From positions 890,899-954,898 of the forward strand of contig OY747713.1 in the NCBI GenBank assembly GCA_963556495.2: DNA of 64,000 nucleotides. Reading direction: 5' to 3'. Source of the stretch: Valencia hispanica. Taxonomy: Eukaryota; Chordata; Actinopteri; Cyprinodontiformes; Valenciidae. Below, in pieces: positions 37,401-49,400 of the stretch. The position numbers and the translations under genes were made by a program. Every line of letters starts with the position of its first letter. Within the stretch, counting starts at the first letter, position 1. The notes under the pieces were generated by a model. It was not told the DNA's origin and ran no database searches. It saw only the letters and a list, made by a program, of their open reading frames with translations.

Positions 37401-40400
37401 TTTTGGTGTACACTCTCCTACATCTATTTATATTATCTATTATATATAGTATCTATATCTATTATACATAGTATCTATAACTATTATATATACTGTAATT
37501 CTTTACTATCAGGAAGTCCACAAAATGCCATTAAAAGCCTTCAGTTGATCCAAAATGCTGCAGCAAGAGTTCTGATGAATATTAAAAAGAGAGATCACAT
37601 TTCTCCTGTTTTAGCTTCCCTTCATTGGCTCCCTGTTAAATCCAGAATAGAATCTAAGATCCTTCTTCTTACATATAAAGCCTGTAGTTATGTAGTTATG
37701 CTGCTATAGGCTTAGACTGCTGGAGGACAGACTGACCACTTTTCTTCACTCTGCTACTTTTCTCTCCTACTACTCTCCAGTTGAATCCAGTGTCTTTCCG
37801 TTTCCAGCCTGCCACGGAGCGTACATCTTTGCTGGTTGGGTTATTCGTCTGGCTTCATTGTCTTTCCTGTACCTCTTTAGGCGGCTGGCCAAGGCTTGGA
37901 GTCTTTGTTGGGGAGTTCGAGTGCTTCAGGTACCTCTCTGGCCCTCTGTCAATTGGCTCACTTCTCTCCGAGCTACCTTGATGTTAGCTTCCAACCGTCT
38001 TTTCCATGGTGGGTATTGTTTCTCATGGTTGCTCTTATAGCCTAGCGTCTCTAGGATCACTGCTGCTGAAGTGTAGATCATATATTGATGTGGTGGGGAA
38101 CGCTCTCAATGCTGCATTCACAGTTTCCAGGAGACTTTCCGAGGGTACTTCACTTAGCCGTTGTAATCAGCGTCGGGGTTGTCATGCACTCATTCTCGCC
38201 ATGATCTCATCTTTCAGGCCAGCCACTTCCTCGCTCAGCGTTATCGTTTCACTCATTGGGGGTCCATTCCCCTCCTCTGGTTGGGGAGTTGGTATAATCT
38301 CCCCTCTGACCTGGCGTCTGGACTCCTCATGCCATAGCATTTGTGTTGTATCTCATCAATCTCAATTTGTTTTGGCATCAGCTGTAACTGTGGGTATCAA
38401 AGTAACCATTCAGCCCACATTCTTTTTGTGTAACGTGTCTGATTAGGGTCACTTGAGTAGCATTCCAACAGAGCCCTGTTCTCGCATCTCGTCCATTTCC
38501 GCCTTCTTCCAGTAGCCCGTTTTTCATGGATATGCACTGGTTCCCCAGCACCTGACACAGACTCATTTGTCTGAGCAACGTCTCAGCCGGCATCTCGTGT
38601 ATTTCATCGTCTCTCATCATGGTATGAGGTGGGCAGTAGCGTGAAGGGTCTTGCCCAACGACCCACACTGGATGGTGTTCATAGTTTCTGGTTCCTATTG
38701 ATCTTGCCAGCTTGTTGTCTTAACCAACCGAGCTATCCAGTCGCAACATAGATATATATCTATATATATACACACACACATATATATATAATCTATATCT
38801 AATATATATACATATAATCTGTATATTAGCCTATATAACATCTATTATATTTAATATCTATATTATATGTGTATATTACACATGAATTATACTGTACATA
38901 TTAATCAATTATTAAAATGGCTGAGTAGTGCTTTCTGCTTTTCTATCTCATAGCATTATGTGTGTTTTGAATACATTTTATGAGTAAATCAGAATACTCT
39001 TACTGTAAAGCGGACTATGTACATAGAAATAATCCGAACCATCTGTCCTGTATCAGAGTTAAATGTTTGGTGTTTGCAGACAAAAAAATGTGTGAAAATC
39101 AGTTTAGTATTTAGCGAGTTATGATTTAATAAACGCGCTGACGCTTCATTGCGTCGGCCAAACGGATTACAAAGTGGAGCGGGGGATACCTGTCCAAGAT
39201 GGCCGCCTGGTGGACAGATGAAAGCAGCGCTGCTCCTTTAGGATCCAGGAGGTCAGATCCAATAAGAACTGTTAAAGTACAGCGCCATACAGGACTTTGG
39301 TTAGGACCGGTCTACTGTGAAGTACGGTGGCGCAGGCATCATGATATGGGACGTTTCTCAGTGAACACCTCAGGACGCGTGGAGAGGAAACACAGTTCTG
39401 GACCCTGATCCAGTAGAAAGCCTGCATGGTGCCACCAAACATGGAGTAGGATAGCACTCCGCTGGTGGACAGCCTGGACTCCAGACACACAAGGGACCGA
39501 CTAGTTTGGATCAGAACCACCGGTAGGAGACGTTCTGGAAGCTTCTCTCAGCTGCTATAGCTTCCTCTTCCTGTTTCCATCTGGACTCCTGCAGGTCTGG
39601 AAACCTAAACACATTCCTTCTGGGTCAGAACCGCACATTTTTCTCTTCTCTCTCCTTTCAATGAAGGTTCTGAGGATGCTGAACGTCTCTCGGGTCAATC
39701 AGAACCACAGACAGAGAGCCTGGATGCTGCAATGCATCATGGACTCTCTTTATTTCCCCTCAGGGAGGTGATATTGAGCTCACGGATCAATGGGAACCAG
39801 TTCAGAACCAATCGGGCTCACGTCAGCCGAGCCTTATCGGACATTTTATGGTCCGGATGTTTACGGTTCCTGGAATGATGACGAGCATATGCAGAGAGAG
39901 GAAGATGGAGGCTGGCGGTACCTGCTGTAGACCGGACCTTCACCAGAACAATCACACTCAGATCCAAAGACTTGGTCCAGATATGAAGTAATTATAAGAG
40001 ATGTGGAGATCAGAACCATGTGGACCCGGATCGACACGAAGCTGTTGGTTTATGATCTGTGAGGATAATCCAGAACCGTTGAGTAAACATTCTGACCCGA
40101 TAGAGCCGGTCCAAACTCTGTTTTATCTTCAGATCAAAATCTTCTGTGGTCATAAAACAACTAGAGAAATAAATGATGTCAGGGTTTTTACTTCAGCTAA
40201 TAAAGAAATGTGAGCAAAAGAAGCAGCAGGAATAAACATCAGTAAATGTATCAGACGGATCCCAGTGGGTTCTGGAGAACCGGTCCAACGGGTCGGCGAT
40301 GTTTGAGTCAGAACACAGATCATTTCCAAACTCTTTCCTTTAGTTCATTATGCTGTTCTGTTTATGTTCTGGTTCGGTTCTGTTTGTCAGCAGCTTTCCT

Positions 40401-43400
40401 CCCAGACGCTCCGTTTAACATTCCTCTAAGACGTCGGCGGCGTCCCAGAATTCATAGCAGCACTTTAACCATAAAAGTCCATGTTTCCCACCATCGGACC
40501 TCCCTCTGACGTCGGCTCAGTTTGCTGACGGCGCCGATCCGACGCCTTTCAGGGATCCATCATCGGCTGACAGCCGAGCCCACTCACCCACTCAGAATCA
40601 CTCTGCCTCAGTGGGTCCGACCCAGAACCCAGAACCTCTCGGGTCGGGATCAACGAGTTCAGACGATGAAGATGAGAAACATTCTGAATCAATGAAGGTT
40701 TCATTATCGACTATTGATTGTTTCTGTGCTGCTGATTGTTAATCAACCTGTAGAACATCAACGATCCATTAAATCCATGTAGACTCACAGCTGGAAATAC
40801 CAACAGAACCGGTCCAACAGAACCGGCCCCACAGAACTGGAAATACCAACAGAACCGGTCCAACAGAACTGGAAATACCAACAGAACCGGTCCAACAGAA
40901 CTGGAAATACCGACTGAACCGGTCCCACAGAACCGGTCCAACAGAACTGGAAATACCAACAGAACCGGTCCAACAGAACTGGAAATACCAACAGAACCGG
41001 TCCAACAGAACTGGAAATACCGACTGAACCGGTCCCACAGAACCGGTCCAACAGAACTGTAAATACCAACAGAACCGGTCAAACAGAACTGTAAATACCA
41101 ACAGAACCGGTCCAACAGAACTGTAAATACCAACAGAACCAGCCCCACAGAACTGGAAATACCAACAGAACCGGTCCAACAGAACTGTAAATACCAACAG
41201 AACCGGTCCCACAGAACCCGTCCAACAGAACTGGTCCCACAGAACCCGTCCAACAGAACTGGTCCCACAGAACCCGTCCAACAGAACTGTAAATACCGAC
41301 AGAACCGGTCCCACAGAACTGTAAATACCAACAGAACCGGTCACACAGAACCGGTCCAACAGAACTGTAAATACCAACAGAACCGGTCACACAGAACCCG
41401 TCCAACAGAACTGTAAATACCGACAGAACCGGTCCCACAGAACTGTAAATACCAACAGAACCGGTCACACAGAACCGGTCCAACAGAACTGTAAATACCA
41501 ACAGAACCGGTCACACAGAACCCGTCCAACAGAACTGTAAATACCGACAGAACCGGTCCCACAGAACTGTAAATACCAACAGAACCGGTCACACAGAACC
41601 GGTCCAACAGAACTGTAAATACCAACAGAACCGGTCAAACAGAACTGGAAATACCAACTGAACCGGTCCCACAGAACCGGTCCAACAGAACTGTAAATAC
41701 CAACAGAACCGGTCCAACAGAACTGTAAATACCTACAGAACCGGTCCAACAGAACTGTAAATACCGACAGAACCGGTCCCACAGAACTGTAAATACCAAC
41801 AGAACCGGTCAAACAGAACTGGAAATAACAGAGTTCTGGAGAGGAGCTCCATCTTGGATCCCTCTCTGTCTAAAAATAGAAACTGACCCAAACCTTCTGC
41901 TGGATCAGAACCGCTAAATCAGATCTCAGTCATAATTTCATGTAAAATTGTTGAGGAGAAGCAGCTGCTGAGCAGACGGGTCATTCCGTCCCGTTTTAAT
42001 GTTTATGGAGGATGATTAGTGATTGGACGGAGCGCCGACTCAGCGTCGTGTTGGGATTGGACGGAGCGCCGACTCAGCGTCGTGTTTATGCTGTTAGCAG
42101 AACCGCTGGTGTAACAAACGGCCAATCATGTCAGGACAACACGGCCTCAAGAGTCTGGAACCAAAATCTGGGCCATCATAGATCCATATTTCTAGATGTT
42201 TGCACACATTTTTCCTGAATATCATTAATATTCTGACCCAGTTTAGTCTGTCGTTAGAAAACAACATATTTCTAGATGAACATCAGTCATGAGCAACGAT
42301 GACATCACACTTTTGTTCTTTAGGAAATGAAACCAAATATTTTCCACCCTGAATGTTCATGTGACAATTGTCTCCTGGACCAAGGTTTTGGACCGAGGTT
42401 CTGGACCCATGTTCTGGACCTTGGTTCTGGACCCATGTTCTGGACCGAGGTTCTGGACTGAGCATGTGCAGCATGCAGCAGAGACACGCCAACTCTCACA
42501 TCACTCCCAGTAGATTTGGTTCTGGATGGTTCTGGAGAACCAGGACCTGAAGGTGATCTCCCTGCAGACCCAGAAGGTTTGCAGACCCAGAAGGTTCTGA
42601 CGATCGAATACAATTAAATCTAAACTTTACTTTCATCTGAAAACCACAGAGCAACAGTCCGGTTCTGGTTCTCGTCGGTCCGGTTCTGGTTCTCCTCGGT
42701 CCAGGTAAGACGCTTGTGGTCCAGGTTCTGGACCCATCTGAGCGTCGTGGGTCCAGATGTTCTGGGTCCAGCCTCCGTCCACTCCTGGTGAAGCTCCCCC
42801 AGATTCCTGAAGGGATTCTGCTGGACAATCCTGTCAAGGCTGCGGTTTTCCCTGTTGCTGGTGCACTTTTTCCTTCCACTCAACTTTCCACAGACATGCT
42901 GCCTCTTTTTCACAACATTCTCAGTTTCTGAGAGGCTCATTTTTAGGTTCCATTCTCTGTCATCATCATCATCAAGATCACAAAGATAAAAGCTTGTAAT
43001 ATTTCACTCTGTGTGATAGATCTATATGAGTTTTTCTTTCTGAAATGGATGACAACAAATATGTTTATGATGATATAATCTTTTGAGCTGGACTCAAGGT
43101 TTCCCAGCAGAAGGCTCACCTTCTTCTTCCCACAATGCACCCTGGTTCCATGCCTGGATCTTCCTGCCTGATTAGTATTCAGGTGATGAAGAGGATGAGA
43201 ATCGGAGCCTTTCAGCAGCTCTNNNNNNNNNNNNNNNNNNNNNNNNNNNNNNNNNNNNNNNNNNNNNNNNNNNNNNNNNNNNNNNNNNNNNNNNNNNNNN
43301 NNNNNNNNNNNNNNNNNNNNNNNNNNNNNNNNNNNNNNNNNNNNNNNNNNNNNNNNNNNNNNNNNNNNNNNNNNNNNNNNNNNNNNNNNNNNNNNNNNNN

Positions 43401-46400
43401 NNNNNNNNNNNNNNNNNNNNNNCCTTTCAGCAGCTCTCAGGTCAAGTACCTTGTTGCTGCGCCGCTCACAGCACAGCGACGACCTGAAGGTCAGGTGCGT
43501 TCGCGTGTCGGCGGGTGTACAGGTGACACTGCGTTACTCACCACCTGCGTCGGCCGCAGAGACTCCTCCTCAAAGTGTGTGAGGCTGAAGCTGTCCTCTG
43601 GAAACCCGTCGCAGTCCTCCAGCTCCTGGGGGTTACAGGGCGGCTTGTCCCGCTCAGGGTTCCCGTTCTGGACACAAACAACTTGTTTAGCATTTATTAG
43701 CATCTGAAAGGGCTGATTAGCACAGGAGGCCTGGATGAAGGCTGAGGAAGAGGAGTCAGAAACCTCCCAGGTAACGGAATACTGATGTCACGTTACCATG
43801 GTTACAGCACTTAGGCCACGACCAGCAGAACCATCATGTGAGCGTTCCGACTCCTCCTTCCAGCAGGTGTGAAGCTCATCCTCACCAGGTCATCAGAGGT
43901 CAGGTGGGTCAGCCTCTCGTGGATCAGGGCCGTCTGCTCGTCGCTCATCACAAACTCTCCTCTCCGGTTCCCCAGCACTAGCTCCGCCCACATGGGTCCC
44001 TCGCTCAGCTTCTGCAGGGTGATCTCCAGGCTGGGAGGACACAGTTAGCAACACGCGGTTAGCAACACACAGCAGTTAGCAACACACAGCAGTTAGCAAC
44101 ACACAGCAGTTAGCAACACACAGCAGTTAGCAACACACAGCAGGTAGCAACACACAGCAGGTAGCAAAACACAGCAGTTAGCAACACACAGCAGTTAGCA
44201 ACACACAGCAGTTAGCAACACACAGCAGTTAGCAACACACAGCAGTTAGCAACACACAGCAGTTAGCAACACACAGCAGTTAGCAACACACAGCAGGTAG
44301 CAAAACACAGCGGTTAGCAATACACAGGGGTTAGCCGAGTACGGTTAGCAACACGTGGTTAGCAACAAACAGTTAGCAACAAACAGTTAGCAACAAACAG
44401 TTAGCAACAAACAGTTAGCAACAAACAGTTAGCAACAAACAGTTAGCAACAAACAGTTAGCAACAAACTGTTAGCAACAAACTGTTAGCAACAAACGTTA
44501 GCAACAAACGGTTAGCAACAAACGGTTAGCAACAAACGGTTAGCAACACGCGGTTAGCAACACGCTGTTAGCAACACGCGGTTAGCAACACGCGGTTAGC
44601 AACAGGTTAGCAACACGCGGTTAGCAACACGCAGGAAGCAACACGCGGTTAGCAACACGCGGTTAGCAACACGCAGGAAGCAACACGCAGGAAGCAACAC
44701 GCAGGAAGCAACACGCAGGAAGCAACTAACAGTTAGCAACACGCGGTTAGCAACACGCGGTTAGCAACACGCGGTTAGCAACACGCGGTTAGCAACAAGC
44801 GGTTAGCAACACGCGGTTAGCAACAAGCGGTTAGCAACACGCGGTTAGCAACACGCGGTTAGCAACACGCAGTTAGCAACACGCAGTTAGCAACACGCAG
44901 TTAGCAACACGCAGTTAGCAACACGCTGCGATGGACGCCGCCCCGTTAGAGACCAGATCCGGTCTGGTTAGGGGATCCGTCTCAGCGGGTGGAAATCCTC
45001 TGAGTGTCTGAGGGGGGAGGGTCTAACCTGGACAGATCGGCGGCCCATCGCAGGGCAACACAGAGACACACGGGTCGGAGTGGGGGGGTGTATCCATCTT
45101 CTATGTGCTGACAGTTTAACTGGTTGTGTACGATCCATTTAGCTTTGTTCATTTTTCTGATTTTATCATGTAAAGCACTTTGTACACACTCACACCTTGG
45201 GACCATTCAGGGACCAATTAACCTGTCGGAGTACCCTATGGGAACCCATGCATGCTTAGGGAGAACATGCAGAGAGACTTCAGGCCGGGATTTGAACAGA
45301 GGACCTTCTTGCTGCAAGGCAGCAGCGCTACCAGCTTCTCTGTGACAGCAGTGGGGAATAAAATGGATGCTAGCCAATAACTAATGTTCTAATTTGTTCA
45401 TGATTTCACGACCTCCTTACATTTCTTTATTTTAGACCAAATATGATAAATGAACAATAACTAGATGATGTCGGAACTTTGGTTACAAATGTTTAGGTGT
45501 TGAATGATGAACAGGACCAGACCTGAGGCTTGGCTGGGACGGACCTCCGGGCAGAACCGACCCGAGTCCCTCAGCCAGGAGCCGGTTCCTCTGCAGCCGC
45601 AGGAAAGGATCCATGCAACAGCATCCACTGCAACAGATGCATGCATGCAGCCCCGCTCACGGCCAGAACACGTAGGAATCAGTATGACCTCCACTCACCA
45701 TGGGTCAAAGGTCAACACACCTCCATATTGCCCCTCAGCTGTGCAGGGAAATTGTTTCTATCCAGAGCATTTCACTGATTAATGAGGTCTGAGGCTTGAT
45801 ATCCATGGAGATGACTGTAAACGTGTCCAGATCCTGAATACCAGAACGCAGATATGCAAGCTGTGATCAAAGCTCTAAAGGTCCGAACTCCCTGCAGAAC
45901 CATCAGAGACGGGAACAAGCAGGCTGCACTGGAAACGTGTCTGAAACGCACCAGTTAGACCTGGGAGGGTTTATTCATCTCCGACAGAGATCAGAATGTG
46001 GGCAGAGAATAAAAACAGATCCTTCTATTTTTTCTGTCCTTCTGGACCCAAGATGAACAACACAGAGGCTCCCTCCTCCAGATTCAATCAGCATTTCACT
46101 TTATGAAGGATAATCAGGAAAAGACTCAACAGAATACATACAGAGAGTGTTAAAGGTCTCTGAGTGGAAGATATGACTCAACTCATAATGACGACTGAAT
46201 CAATAGAGGCGCAGCTTATAAAAACTATTCAGCCTCAAACAGGACAGATGGGTTTTAATGGTGGGAGACGCAAATAATGAGAGAATAAAAACACACAGCA
46301 GAAATAAACGCTGGCTGATATTCTCTGCACTCTGCGTCATCAGGGCTGATGGAGCGTTCTGCTAGAACCTCAGGGACCGCCTTCCAAGGTCCAACATGGA

Positions 46401-49400
46401 CAAATATGAGAAACATGAACGTTTTTACATCATTATAATCCAACCTGCTCATCTGTCAGGACACAGGCTGGTTTGGAGTCATCATATGGTTTATTACAGA
46501 AACGACAACTTTTTCTCTCCATGCACTTCTAAAGCATTCCTTTCAAAATAAAAGCTTTACAGAGCTGCTATCCAGCAACCTGCAGCCGTATCAGGGACAG
46601 GAGCAGCGTCAGAGCAGGAAAGGTCAAAGTTCAGCATCGCTTGGGACATTATCAGACCCTGAAAGCTGCAGCAGAAACTTGTTCAGAGGTCTGAAACTTA
46701 AAAAGGAGGCGGGGCCACGGCTGGCTTCACTAAAAGGAGGCGGGGCCACAGCTGACCCCTGTAGAAGGAGGCGGGGCCCCAGCTGGCTCCTCTAGAGGGA
46801 GGCGGGGCCACAGCTAGCTCCTCTAGAGGGAGGCTGTGCCACAGCTGGAATCAATAGGAGGCGGAGCCACAGCTGACACCTGTAGAAGGAGGCGGGGCCA
46901 CTGCTGGCTTCACTAGAAGGAGGCGGGGCCACAGCTGACTCCTCTAGAGGGAGGCGGGGCCCCAGCTGGCTCCTCTAGAGGGAGGCGGGGCCCCAGCTGG
47001 CTCCTCTGGAGGGAGGCGGGGCCACAGCTGGAATCAATAGGAGGCGGGGCCACAGCTGGAATCAATAGGAGGCGGGGCCACTGCTGGCCTTACTAGAAGG
47101 AGGCGGGGCCACAGCTGACTCCTGTAGAAGGAGGCGGGGCCACTGCTGGCTTCACTAGAAGGAGGCGGGGCCACTGCTGGCTTCACTAGAAGGAGGCGGG
47201 GCCACAGTTGGCTTCACTAGAAGGAGGCGGGGCCACAGTTGGCTTCACTAGAAGGAGGCGGGGCCACCACTGACTCCTCTAGAAAGAGGCGGGGACACTG
47301 CTGACTCTTCTAGAAGGAAGCGGGGCCACAGCTGGCTTCACTAGAAGGAGGTGGGGTCACTGCTGACTCCTCTAGAAAGAGGCGGGGCCACAGCTGACCC
47401 CTGTAGAAGGAGGCGGGGCCCCAGCTGGCTCCTCTAGAGGGAGGCGGGGCCACAGCTAGCTCCTCTAGAAGGAGGCTGTGCCACAGCTGGAATCAATAAG
47501 AGGCGAGGCCACTGCTGGCCTTACTAAAAGGAGGCGGGGCCACAGCTGACTCCTGTAGAAGGAGGCGGGGCCACAGTTGGCTTCACTAGAAGGAGGCGGG
47601 GCCACAGCTGGCTTCACTAGAAGGAGGCGGGGCCACAGCTGGCTTCACTAGAAGGAGGCGGGGCCACCGCTGACTCCTCTAGAAAGAGGCGGGGACACTG
47701 CTGACTCTAGAAGGAGGCGGGGCCACTGCTGACTCTAGAAGGAGGCGGGGCCACTGCTGACTCTAGAAGGAGGCGGGGCCACTGCTGACTCTAGAAGGAG
47801 GCGGGGCCACTGCTGGCTTAACTGGAAGGAGGCGGGGCCACAGCTGGATTAACTGGAAGGAGGCGGGGCCACAGCTGGCTTAACTGGAAGGAGGCGGGGT
47901 CACTGCTGACTCCTCTAGAAGGAGGCGGGGCCACTGCTGACTCTAGAAGGAGGCGGGGCCACTGCTGGCTTAACTGGAAGGAGGCGGGGCCACAGCTGGC
48001 TTAACTGGAAGGAGGCAGGGCCACAGCTGGCTTCACTAGAAGGAGGTGGGGTCACTGCTGACTCCTCTAGAAGGAGGTGGGGTCACTGCTGACTGCTTTA
48101 GAAAGAGGCGGGGCCAATGTTGACTGCTTTAGAAAGAGGCGGGGCCACTGCTGAGTCCTTTAGAAGGAAGCGGGGCCACTGCTGGCTTGTCTAGAAGGAG
48201 GCGGGGCCAATGTTGACTCCTCTAGAAAGAGGCGGGGCCACTGCTGACTCTAGAAGGAGACGGGGCCACTGCTGACTCTAGAAGGAGGCGGGGCCACCGC
48301 TGGCTTCACTGGAAGGAGGCGGGGCCACCGCTGACTCCTCTAGAAGGAGGCGGGGCCACTGCTGACTCCTCTAGAAGGAGGCGGGGCCACTGCTGACTCC
48401 TCTAGAAGGAGGGGGGGCCACTGCTGGCTCCTCTAGAAGGAGGCGGGGCCACTGCTGGCTCCTCTAGAAGGAGGCGGGGCCACTGCAGCTGCTGCTCCTC
48501 TGAGGCCAAACTGGGAGGTGCTGCTAAACCAGTGAGAATTGACCAACTTTACCCTAGTTTGTAATTAGAGGTGTTTGCTTTGTGAATTTGGTGGAAAAGA
48601 AGCTCTTTAGAGACCCCAGCAGAGTCTTCCCCCTCCAGTTTCCAGTCTAAAGCAGCTAGAGGTTCACCACTAACCAGCTAACCTGGTTAAAGCTGGCTGT
48701 GTGATACCTGATAAATATAGTAATAAAGTGATAAACTGGTAATAAAGTGAAAGGACTGCAGGTTCACACCAGCAGAAAGTACCAAATCAGTGCAGGAAGC
48801 GACTGAGCGCCTTCCGACCTTCCCACCTCTTGTTGTTCCTGATATTCCAGGCGCTGGCCTCGGGGTCCACGGACGCGTACAGCTGACCTTCCAGCAGCGG
48901 GGGGAGGCCCCGGACCCCGACGCTCACCTCGTCCATCGTTAGCCTGAAGCTCACGTCCTCCTTGGCCACACCCTCAGGGAGGCGGAGACAGACGGTGATG
49001 TCAGCCGCCGTCTGCTGCCAGAAGTAGAGCGGTTCTGGAAAAAAACATCCGTTTATTTATAAAACTTTTAATTTAATGTTAACTGTAGAAATTATAAACT
49101 TAATGTAAGTCTGCAGTTGATGACTTTAATATTTCATCTAAAATAATCTCAGCTTCTTTTGTCACCTTTTATTTAAAATCTAGTGAAATATTAAAATGAT
49201 TTGGGATGTTAGCAAAAGGCTGAGCTGATTCATCTGATCAGGAGAAGCCGGCCCGGAACCAGAACTCTGGAGAATCTGGAGCGCTGTTTGGGAGCGGGAT
49301 GTTTGGGTTTCCATTCTGGAGTTAAGGACGGATTAGTCGTCTGGTACCGGAACATTTCCTGCTCAGTAATCTGGATCTCCTGTAGTTCTTTCTGGTTCTA

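Larger units (their letters stand above)
36869..39207. mobile_element. Candidate DNA element with 22-bp inverted ends
   Basis: The ends at 36,869-36,890 and 39,186-39,207 are inverted copies matching at 21 of 22 bases, built on gccatcttggacaggtat. The 2.3 kb between them contain a LINE fragment (37,506-37,716) and decayed coding-like sequence on both strands (37,780-38,670). In the latter, the minus frame reads [20 protein letters not shown]. No clean target-site duplication is evident, and I do not recognise a transposase. Confidence 0.5.

Noticed and set aside
40711..41812. Minus-strand frames rich in [13 protein letters not shown]
   Set aside because: Translation of the 32/14-bp minisatellite; there is no start context, domain or splice structure.
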